From contig JAJTUQ010000005.1 in NCBI GenBank assembly GCA_021399445.1, forward strand, positions 2,914,001 to 2,978,000: a DNA stretch of 64,000 nucleotides. The letters run 5' to 3'. Source of the stretch: Xylogone sp. PMI_703 (Eukaryota > Ascomycota > Leotiomycetes). Positions 45,875-56,128 of the stretch are shown piece after piece. The first letter of the stretch is position 1. The number at the start of each line of letters is the position of its first letter. The position numbers were made by a program, and so were the translations under genes. Below the pieces are notes generated by a model, which was not told where the DNA came from, did not search any database, and saw only the letters and a program-made list of their open reading frames with translations.

Positions 45875-47171
45875 GTAGTCCTTCGTTGGCAATCGGCGCT
45901 GATAATCGCCGAAACATACAATATTCTATTATATAGATGGAGTGAGATCACAGCGAGAGTCTCGCAAGCTTCAATTTATCGCTCTGACTCTCTTTAGTAC
46001 AATAATCAATTCCTGGGTCCTAGCTCTCGTACCTTGACCATCATCACCCTTTTCGTTCTGCTAGGCTCCTAGGAAGAGTAATAATCTTCTCGTCAAGCTC
46101 CTCCACGAAGCATCGCAGCCACCTCTGAGGAACAAGAATCCAGGGGTGCACCAGAGTGTCCTGCGGGGTATTGGGAAGATGTCCGCCAAAAACCGACAGA
46201 CACCGTGAGAAATGACAAGGAAAAGAATGAAACGTTCATTAGTAGGTGGGATTATCTGCAGACGCAGTGCTGTGCTTCATACCACACAAGGTACCCCGCA
46301 GCATGTATCATGATTCATCATATTGTTTGACATAATCCTTCGCATCCCGCTTGCCACCTTAATGGCCTCGATGGTATACTTCCCAAATTGTATCATGAGG
46401 GATATTATTTTTCCAATGGAGCTTCTTCAATATGCAATATTATTACTCAAGATCTTGAGAGCCTACTTATTTGTTATAAGCGGTCAATTAAAGTATACAA
46501 TAATATGAGCTCCTATTCAGTCGCAGGTAGACATTTCTGAAAAAGTCCCCAGTTTTTAAATTTAAACATAAAAGCATTGGGAAGTAGATAGGTCATACAA
46601 CTAGTTGTATATTCGATATATAGACATATATTATTTTCAATTCAAATCCCCGGGCAGACACCATCTTCATCGTCATCAGCGCTTATAATGATATGAGAGC
46701 AAATATAGTGCGCATAAAGAGTCGCAAAATAAGCAATTCACCTCTAGAGTTTAATAAATAACTGAAACCAACTGCCAAATGTTGTTTAGTCTGAGGAGTT
46801 GAGTTGTAACCTCAACTTTGTTTGCAAAATATGTGAACATGATTTCACAGTCCTCCACTTTTAAACTTGTATCTGCCGGGCGGTACTCGGTTCTCGTGCT
46901 TCGAAACCAATCATATTTGACTATTAGGAGCTGTCTTAAGTTTCGGTATGGAGTGGAGTAACGTACATATCTCCTATTGCCGGAGAACCCCATTCCCCCG
47001 CACTGAGTCAAATCTTGGAGGATTGTGCTCTTCTGCTACAATAGTAAACAAGCTTCGTCGCAAGCTACGATAACCTTTTACAACATTCAATTCGAACACT
47101 AGGAATGATATTTTGAAATCCAAAGTCCGGGCATCTAGAGTTGACTTTCTTCGACAGGGAATAATCAAGTA
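45875..47171. other. Intergenic, divergent promoters
   Basis: About 1.3 kb between the divergent GH28 and paraoxonase-like genes. Bases 46320-46660 are AT-rich. No gene recognised; a short frame at 46751-47011 is unsupported. Confidence 0.5.
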
Positions 47172-48638
47172 ATGGCGTGGAGATTGTCTATTGTTGCAGC
47201 AGCCTTGCTAGCGTTGCTATCAATATATTACCCAAATCTCCTCGGTCGCGAACACATTGAGACCGCCAGGCTTCTAAAATGGGCCAATAGTACGCCTGTC
47301 AATAACAAAGAGTGTGTGGTGAACCAGGATACTGCCGCATGTGAGGATGTGAAGATCCATCATCCGTCCAACACTGCATTCCTGGCGTGCGGCAATCCCA
47401 GCGGACGCTCACACTGGTATCCGGCGGCAGGTGCGCACAATGCTGCAGCGCGGTCTGAAGAGTCTTTCAGAGAGAGTCTATTCAAGTATGACATCAAGAC
47501 GGGCAAAACGACGCAGCTTCAAATTGAAGGGTTAGAAGGCGACTTCGTTACACATGGATTGGATGTGTTCGAGTCACCTAAGTCTAAATCAACGGTATGA
47601 CAACTTCATTAGCACTTGCGATCTAGTGCATCAGTTATACATATGCTAACACCTACACTCGATAGGTTTATATTTTCACTGTGCGACATGCTCGTGAGGG
47701 AGATTCTGTTAGCATTTTCTCTCACAAGTTAGGCTCAAATGTAGTCAAGTTGGTCAAAGACGTCAAACATCCTGCAATCAAGACTGCCAATGCTGTCGCC
47801 GCAGTTGGGGAGCTGTAAGCTCCTAATATTTCACCAAAGATACCAGAGTTTCATTCACTGACTCTTTTACAGTGAATTCTATGTGACAAATGATCACTAC
47901 TTTTTTGGAGGTCCTCTCCGATACCTTGAGGAGACGTTTGGGCCGTTTAGTTGGGCAACACATGTACAATACTGCGATGCATCTCAGAAGGTAGGAAGAG
48001 AATAGTACCCATGTAAATTGGTCTTACTGAGACTTTATAACAGGATGTTCAATGCAAACAAGTAACAGGAACCTTCCCAGGAGCCAATGGCCTGGCAATC
48101 TCAGACGGTCGTATGTTCGTTGGTGATGCACAAAACGGCACGGTCACTATTTTCAAGCTTCGATCGGATAGAGGAGCGGACCTTGAACGCCAGATTGTAA
48201 GTTTCTATCAGTATAGCTTCACATCCTACAACTCACATATGCCACAGGAACTTGGAGCCGCAGCAGATAACATCAGGATAGTACCAACGACTGGAGATCT
48301 CATCGTAGCAGGTAAGTTCTTACCACTTAAACAAAGCACTCCTCATGCCAATAAAAATTTGTGTAGTATTCCCAACCATATTGGATCTTCCCAAGTACCT
48401 TGCCAATTCCGACAAGCTCGGCAAGGACTTGCTCGTTCCAGGTGCTGCTCTGCGACTCCCGAAGAAAAACAATTACCAGCCGGAGCTTTTCTATTTTGAC
48501 AATGGGGAAGTGCTTAGCTTTATGACTGTAATGACTTATGATCCGTACAATAAGATTGCTATAGGCGGAGCCGTTCTACAGTACGGGGGATTTGCAGTGT
48601 GCAAGATCCCGGAGGCGACCGCGAAGAAGCTGGAGTGA
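47172..48638 (+). CDS. Paraoxonase/arylesterase-like protein
   Basis: Six exons (47172-47594, 47666-47814, 47873-47990, 48044-48196, 48248-48311, 48367-48638) give 392 residues. An N-terminal hydrophobic helix (VAAALLALLSIYYP) probably anchors or secretes it. The six-bladed propeller pattern of serum paraoxonase relatives shows in GDFVTHGLDVFES, EFYVTNDHYFFGGPLRYLEE, FPGANGLAISDGRMFVGDA and NIRIVPTTGDLIVA; Asn and Asp residues in these loops would bind calcium. A lactonase or arylesterase role is plausible. All five introns are short and canonical. Confidence 0.85.
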
Positions 48639-48977
48639 GCAGTTAGAGATAGTGGGCATGGGCTGGAAATACAAACGGGGAAGCTTGTCTAAGGGCCATC
48701 AGACTTATTGAAGTGGATACTAGTCATTTGGAAGATGACTAGAACTCTAATATCTGGACATTAAAGTGCGGTTAGTTTAACTATTATGAGTTCATCGATG
48801 AGAAGCAGATTTCACAAACACAGAAGGCCAAATGAGCCAATTCGTTATACTAAACTTAGCACTCGAAAGGCAGCTCGATCAAGATAATCTAGCCTGGGCA
48901 GGTTTCTTCTAAGATCTAGTGCTAATATTCTTTACAAACTATTTACAACATAGATAGTACAGCGGATTATAGTTATC
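48639..48977. other. Intergenic, convergent 3' ends
   Basis: About 340 bp. Nothing recognised. Confidence 0.55.
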
Positions 48978-50387
48978 TTAGTTTATCAATAAAAGCATAG
49001 ACGCCCACATAGCGATGAACATGCTCAGCCCAGCCCACTCTAATCTCATCGCACCAGAGCCTTTCGGTGGAGGTGGGATTCCTGTTCCAGATGTATTTGT
49101 TTGAGATCCCGAGGCAGTATTTGTACCATTTGTAGATGGAGTTCCACCGGTAGTCGTAGTCGTTGGCGCGCCTTTGTCTGTCGACTTTCTAAGAAGCAAT
49201 GCCTGTACAAAGCTAAGGGCATCCAGCTGCTCCCCAACTCCGCTTAGGCTATCCTCTTGAGTTCCATTTCCACTCCAAGCAAACTTGCACCCGGTATCGC
49301 TGCATGATTTGGCCGCGGCCAGAGCCGAGCTTTGAAACAACGGGCTGATTGTTTGAGACGTGTAGGGTGCGACACTTATGGTATCGGCAAGTCTCTGCGC
49401 CAGGAGACCTTTCATAGCCTTCATATCAGTCGTACATATTCCTTGCGGCTCACAAGCGGTCTCGGTTGCAATACCGTTGGGAAAGAAGGTAGACATGGTC
49501 TGCTTTAGGAGTCCATCAAGCGCTTTCTTCCATTGCGACTGAGCGTCTCCAGAAGTGATATTGTACATATATGCAGCGCCGGAGACGTAAGTTCCTGCAT
49601 AAAGTGACCACTGGGTTTTGCTGATATCGGTACAGTTCTTTTCTATATGAGCTCCATCGAAGACTCTCCAATCCGCATCTATGTACCCCGCAGTTACACT
49701 CCAGTCGAAAACTTTGGAGGCCCAATCCGAATATGTGTTATTATTGGTAAAATGTGCGAGACGCGCTGCAAGTTCGAAGAAGTGTCCGTTGGCTGCGTTA
49801 TTCTTATAGTTATATCCATTGGCGAACGGATATATCATCCAACGCAATCCACCTGCACAGTTCTCGGTATCCCAGCGAATAGCCTGAGCGTCGAAGACGC
49901 CTTCAGCCAACGAGACCCAAGAAGAGCCTGACGGTGCCGGCAACTGTGCCTCTGCGGCCGACATTGCAGCAAGAGCCCAAGTTGCTTGATCATCGTTACC
50001 CTCTCCTGCCGTCTGGTTAGGGGGCATAAAATTGCCATCTGGTCCCTTCTGAGCAGCAAGCGCTTGGCTCACGATGCCATTATACTGATCATCACCAGTT
50101 GACCGCCAGTATTCAATCAGGGTGTCGAACATCGCACCTGCCTCCCACCAGAAGTACGGCTCGTCCAAGACGCCGACTGCATGTCCGGAATCGGTGCCAT
50201 GATAGTTGCCGACTAGTCCTTTCGCGATGGTTGAAGCCGCAGACCGGATTGAATCTGATCACTTTAGCCGTGTATCTGTGGCACAATGCCTAGTCAACTT
50301 ACCGGCGCTATTAACGTCCAGATCAATGGCATGAACTGGGATGAATGAAGCTGCCGCAAGTGCAAGGAGCGACGAGCTATGTACCAT
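48978..50387 (-). CDS. GH76 mannanase-like GPI protein (Dcw1/Dfg5 type)
   Basis: Two exons (50387-50303, 50254-48978) give 453 residues. Signal peptide MVHSSSLLALAAASFIPVHA; then EPYFWWEAGAMFDTLIEYW, the catalytic Asp pair in GEGNDDQATWALAAM, and GGLRWMIYPFANGYNYKN. A Thr/Ser/Gly-rich linker and a hydrophobic C-terminal tail (LSMFIAMWASMLLLIN) indicate GPI anchoring. In yeast Dcw1 and Dfg5 trim or transfer GPI glycans to attach proteins to wall glucan, so a wall-building role in the periplasm is expected. Confidence 0.92.
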
Positions 50388-51112
50388 GATAGCTTGTGTA
50401 TTGAAAAACTTAAAACAAAACAAAACGAGTGTCTAAAATACGAGCGAATGTCTTGAGGTTCGAACAACGAATGACAGGAAGGAAAATTGATTGTAGTTCA
50501 AGAGAAGGAATCTCGCGATAATTAGATGGTCAGAAATCCAAGAGCCGCTAAAACTCTCGGCTTATTAGATGACCCGGTCTTACACTTACACGAAACTCCA
50601 TGAAGCTTAAATACAAAGTAACGACTGTATTAGGTTAATTGTTGCAATTGCATACGTACTTAGAGCCCCAAGTTTAAGGGGGTTTTAATGTTTACGGGTT
50701 TCTAATCCTTCAAAAGCGGATGCGTCAGAGTTGCAGTTTTCGGTAAAAATTCCGAAGGCCGTAAGTATCGTCGCCTAGAACTCTAATGCTGTCCCCTCGT
50801 GTCAGGCTGTGTTCTTGGTCGCGAATCTGACACGGCACGCACGGCTCCACCATTGGTCTACGGGTATGTTTTCACGACGTGGTCTTGGGAACCGGAAAAT
50901 TTCCGATCTAAGAATTCTAACTCTCAGTGCTCGACAATTTCTCAATTTAATCACGGACTGTAACATGATGTTGTGAAATAAGTCTTACAATAGCATTGGG
51001 GCTACTGTATCATTTGCGCGACATTCATTCAGTATCAAACTTTTGCAAGTGTGTAATCCATGATACAATAGGACTCGTGGGCTAAAAATCTTTCAATCGA
51101 AAATTATAGCAT
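50388..51112. other. Intergenic, GH76 promoter
   Basis: About 725 bp holding the GH76 promoter and the 3' flank of the PLP-enzyme gene. No gene seen. Confidence 0.5.
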
Positions 51113-52492
51113 CTATTCAGCAACTGCTTGTTCTAATGCTTGGTGGATATCCCGTATCAAGTCGTTGCTAGCTTCTACTCCACAGCTTAGTCTGATTAGA
51201 TCTTCGTAAACGTCCACTTCTTCCCTAGCCTGCTCAGGAATTCGAGAGTGCGTCATGCTACTGGGGATTTCAACCAAACTTTCTACTCCTCCAAGACTCA
51301 CTGCCAGAACGAATAGTTTAGTTGACCGGCAGAATTTGATAGCAGCATCACGGCCTCCTTTAATGCGGAAACTCAAGAGTCCGCCTCCCATGCCATCCCG
51401 GTGTTGCTTCAATACGAGTGCTCGATTCCCGTGGGATTCTAAACCTGGATAGTTGACTACAACAACCTTGTCGGATTTTGCAAGCATCCGTGCGACAGCT
51501 AACGCATTTTTAGAAGCCTCCGTAGCTCGCAAGTGGAGTGTTTTCAACCCCCTACTTGCAAGCCAACAATCGAAAGGAGACGGGACGGCGCCAAATATTA
51601 ATTGTAGATAGCTCAGTTTCTTATATGTTTCTTCACAACTAAGACAGATGACACCCATTAACACATCCTACAAAATGAATATCAACAATCATCTACTTAT
51701 AGGGGGGTTTGTAACATACAGAATGACCATTGATATACTTAGTTACGGAGTGAACCACCAAATCAGCTCCAAAATCCAGTGGCGTTTGGATATAAGGACT
51801 CATGAATGTGTTATCAACAGCGACTTTGATTCCATGTTGATGGGCAATCCTCGCTGCTTTCTCAATGTCAACGACCTTTAATGTAGGATTGCTGGGGGTC
51901 TCAATCCAGACTAATTTCGTCCGTCCAGGTTGAATTAAGCCCTCCAATTCGTTGTCAAGATCGTTTGTAAAAGTAACCTCAATACCGTGAGATGTTGCCA
52001 CTTCGCTGAAGTACTCCTTAGTTCCTCCGTAAAGATCAGAAATCGAAATAATATGCGAATCCTTTGCTAATGTGAGTAAAATTGTCGCAACTGCCGCCGA
52101 ACCTGAACTGAAAGACGTAGCAAATCGTGCCTTTTCAAGGGCGGCAATAGCTGCTTCGAAATTATTTCTGCAAGGATATCAGTAATAGACACATATCTTA
52201 TAAGAGAGACGATATACCGATTGGGATTTGATGCTCGATTATATAAATAAGGCCCAAAAGGTTTACCGGGGACAGAGTGTGCAAATGTGGTTGATAGTGT
52301 CAGCTACGTGATCATTAGCAGACATGACCTTGATCTTAAACGATCCCAGCCTGGGAACTTTATCCGTACAGGAGGTATCACAGCGCCTGAAACCGGGTCA
52401 ATCGGAGAGCCTGCATGCACCGCTAATGTAGCAAAATCGTTGATATAAGAAGATCCGTTTACGCCATCTTGATTGAGATTCTCTGCAACCAT
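51113..52492 (-). CDS. Cystathionine gamma-lyase-like PLP enzyme
   Basis: Four exons (52492-52370, 52303-52218, 52167-51720, 51667-51113) give 403 residues. The Cys/Met metabolism PLP family is clear: TLAVHAGSPIDPVSGAVIPP, LSTTFAHSVPG, YLYNRASNPNR, FSSGSAAVATIL, WIETPSNPTLKVVDI, VDNTFMSPYIQ and the PLP lysine in HSVTKYINGHSD. SLGGVESLVEIPSSMTH in the C-domain agrees. The YINGHSDV form is closest to cystathionine gamma-lyase, which makes cysteine from cystathionine; gamma-synthase or a side-pathway lyase cannot be excluded. The first intron was fixed by VIPP-LTLSTTFA. Confidence 0.9.
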
Positions 52493-54765
52493 CTTGAAGA
52501 AATAACAGAATAACGGAAGTAAGGCAACTAACTCTTCTGGAAGGACAAAACACTTGTAAATCAAATTCCGGCGGAAGGTAAATATAAGAGTGACATTGTA
52601 TATTAAATATAACCTTCCTTTCATGATCTTGCCAATGTTATGTCAAGCATCCTGTATACCTAAGCGTTTGTAGTTAGCTTTCCGACGGCTATTGGCGTTG
52701 TATCCTTTCACGCCCTTATGTCTCCGAAAGGGCGGAAATGACATAGTTTTGACATGTTAGAGGATGTGATTTTCTGCGAGGAGCTTCCTAAAGTTTCTAT
52801 GGGATAGAAGATCACATTAGCTATAAGATTTGAGTTGTGGCTATGGCTACACCAAGGTTATTATGGGGCAATGCCAGAGCTTATATAAAGCTGCTAACCT
52901 TTCAGCGAATAATTGAAGTATGTTCTCTAAGTTAGGTTCTATAAGGTGCTCGATTCTAGTGATTGCGGTATAGTAGGCAGGACTGTCTATGAAGGACTTC
53001 CTGTCCTATAGCTAAGAATACAAAGGCTGGTCTACTCTTATTATTCTTTTGCGGAAGGTAACAGTCTATCCAGACTTGGTGGAATTGGCTTTTGTTTGAT
53101 TTACTTTGATTTAGCTAGGAGATTTGGCAACCCACTACCATGTTCTTTGTACATAAAATAGAAAAATATAATGTGTAAAATAAGAACATATAAATTTTAC
53201 CTTCTCACACAATAAGCTGACTGGATGTACTCCGGGGCCACCGCTAGGGTGCTTGACCACTAATAATGCACCTCGGTAAGCTAGCTAGGTCTGGATAGGT
53301 ATAACGGCTCCGAGTCCCTAGATTTGAAGGTTGCCGTGGAGCAAAATCCACAGTTCCTTTGGTTCCTACTGTGAAAAATGATGTGTTCTGTTTGATGCTA
53401 GATTCAATTAGTAGGTCAAGTCTCATGATGCCAAATCAGAATATAAGTGTCTGATCTTACTACGCGCGGCGGGTAGATGCTGTAACACTAGTATCGCAGG
53501 GTCTTGACTTGAAGGGGTTCGATGGTTCGTGTAAGGCATCAAAATGTAGTGCGATTACTATTCCATTTCTTGTCTGTGTTCACACCGCTTCCCACAAATG
53601 ATGAACGGATATTTTTAAATGAGCAAATCAAAATAAGACTAGGAGGTGTGCACATGGACCATAAATGTTTGTCTCACCCTCTAAGTTGGGAGATATGATC
53701 TCAACTGATGGAATGGACCGTCATCTTGAAGATTATACAGTAATGTGATATTGTGCAAGCACAAATTGTTCACGAGGGCCCCTTCACTTGCAACTTTTGG
53801 AACCTAGGAATTATCTAAATGAACGTTACAACATAATAAATGACAATAGCAGAGAAACTTTTGCTCACCTCCAAGATGACGTACTTATTATGATAATTGC
53901 TTAAGAGGTGGGTTTTAGATACGCTTTAGGGAACTCAACATCATGAGATAACTTATTGAAACGCTTCTGTTTGCCTTTGTACCTAATTATTCAATATGTT
54001 TCAGCATATATTACGTCGCAGCGCAAAGCAACCATCGAGAAGCAGGTCCTTTGGTTAGTTGACTATGGTCAGAATGAGCGAGCCAATAAGATCAACCAGG
54101 TGGGTCTAGATTGGAATGGCTTTGGAGTAGAAAAGATCAGATTCAGGGGCAGATGTTACTATGGCAGAGCAGTTAGATGACAACGCTCATCTCTTCAAGT
54201 GATTGTTGGCAGGATCGGAAAATTTGTCCAATTAAGCAATTGAGTGGACTTCGGTTTTTCAACCGAACATCAAACTGCAGTCAGACGGTTCAACACCGAA
54301 CAGTAGAAGCGCACGAATAGGGTGCTCCGTCTTAATGTTCAGGTAAAAGGTGTAGGGTATCATTGTAGATCATGGAGTGAAGTTGTTTTAGCCGTGAGTT
54401 ATATAATCTCAGCTTTTAAGCTAGATCGCGGGGTAGATTTCGTTTTATCCGTCAGATCTATCTCAACTGCCGGTTAGCACTGCCCCTTACGGACGAAACA
54501 TTCACAATACTAGAAATGATTAACTGTTGTATTGTCATTTCTAATTTTTTGGTTCATTCCGGCTCTCGTAGCCGGTAGTTGGCATTGTTATATTTACCCA
54601 TTACAATAGCATTCCTTACTTTGAGTGAATATGAGGAGTATTAGGTAGCATAGTAAGAGACTATTAATATATAATTGGAAGTTCATTAATCTTCTTTCCA
54701 TAAGGCCCGTCCTTATAACGACTGCAACTGCTATTAGAGGCCGCTGTGAGGCTTAGGCTTTCACA
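52493..54765. other. Long spacer, no gene recognised
   Basis: About 2.27 kb between the divergent PLP-enzyme and GH93 genes. Largely AT-rich. Near 54250-54310 two related segments (CGGTTTTTCAACCGAAC and CGGTTCAACACCGAAC) look like a small diverged repeat. The frame 53956-54180 shows no family features. No transposon ends were found. Confidence 0.45.
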
Positions 54766-56017
54766 ATGATTCTTAAGCTATACTTTCTTTCTTTGCTCTC
54801 AACCGTCTGCTTCGGATCCTCGGCATCTAATGGGCACAAGGGTCCCAAACCGTGGAGTCTGTTTAACCAAAATGTAATCTATCAGCCCCCAACAGGTCAG
54901 AATGTAGAGTATCCTAGATACGTTGAGCTGCAAGACGGCACGCTGCTTGCTACGACTACACTCTCTGGTTTCAACCCGCAGTTCTTTCCTGTTTTTCAGA
55001 GCAAGGACGGCGGTGCATCGTGGAAATGGATCTCAAATATTACTGATCAAGTAAACGGTTGGGGACTTCAGGCTCAACCAGCCCTGGCTGAGCTAACTGA
55101 GCCTTTGGGCGGATTCCCTAAGGGAACTATTCTTGCCTCTGGAAATAGCGAGAATAGGTCAGCTAATGGCGGCACTCATATTGACTTATATGCAAGCAAA
55201 GATAAAGCTCGCTCCTGGGAATTTGTCAGCCACATTGCAATGGGTGGCCCTCCCAATACTACAAATGGTGCTACACCAATCTGGGAGCCTTATCTTATGT
55301 AAGTATAACTACAATGGATTAATACTGTACATTTGCTGAACGTTGATATCTAGGCTTTATGATCACCAACTAGTGGCTTACTACTCTGACCAGCGTGATC
55401 CACTTCATGGTCAGAAGCTTGCCCACCAAACCACCCGAGATCTGAGGCATTGGGGACCTACTGTCAATGATGTTGCTTATGCCAACTATACCGTTCGACC
55501 TGGCATGACAATTGTCACTTACATTCCGCCTGTAAAGAAATGGATTCTCGTGCATGAATTCCCTGGCGGTCTGAGTCTCGGGAATGCAGAATATCCAGTG
55601 CATTACCGCATGGCTGATAGTCCTCTCGAATTTGATAGTGGCGAAGCAAATCCGATCGTACCCAGAGGAAATATTACACAGCAGCCTAGTTCATCACCCT
55701 ATGTGGTATGGACCCCTGTAGGGGGCGAGTATGGAACCATTATCGTATCCGATGCGGACCATTCGTCTTTATTCTACAACCAGCGAGGTGGCGACGTCAA
55801 TGCCTGGTTCAAAGTGAACTGCCCTCAACCAATGGCATATAGTCGAGCTATCCATATATTCAATAAGTACCCGGATCATTTAATGATACTTGGAGCCGCC
55901 AACTTTCCAGGAGTAGATCCCCCTGGAACCATTCGTCCTCTCAGTCTAAGTGTTGTCAGTGTAACGGATCTAGTTGCTGGCAAGTATGCTGCGGGTGGGC
56001 CAGATAGCGATGACTAG
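54766..56017 (+). CDS. GH93 exo-arabinanase-like secreted enzyme
   Basis: Two exons (54766-55298, 55354-56017) give 398 residues. A signal peptide (MILKLYFLSLLSTVCFGSSA) is followed by a sialidase-like six-bladed propeller: YPRYVELQDGTLLATT, the Asp-box-like SKDGGASWKW, WEPYLMLYDHQLVAYYSDQ, and FPGGLSLGNAEYPVHYR. This is the pattern of GH93 exo-1,5-alpha-L-arabinanases, which release arabinobiose from pectic arabinan. Glu and Tyr in the WEPYL and EYPVHY elements are likely active-site residues. It ends 111 bp from the end of the large C2H2/Zn2Cys6 regulator. Confidence 0.88.
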
Positions 56018-56128
56018 ACAAATGGTAGCTAATAATGAGGTTCACCGGGGCCATTTTTTTCTAGCCAATATATTATTATTTACATTAGGTGAAATATATC
56101 AGTGACTGCCGCTGCCTGCTCTATTAGA

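Noticed and set aside
50455..50475. GGTTCGAAC as a possible tRNA T-loop
   Set aside because: No acceptor stem, D-arm or anticodon arm can be folded around it.
52493..54765. Hidden transposon in the long AT-rich spacer
   Set aside because: No terminal inverted repeats, target duplications or transposase fragments were found.
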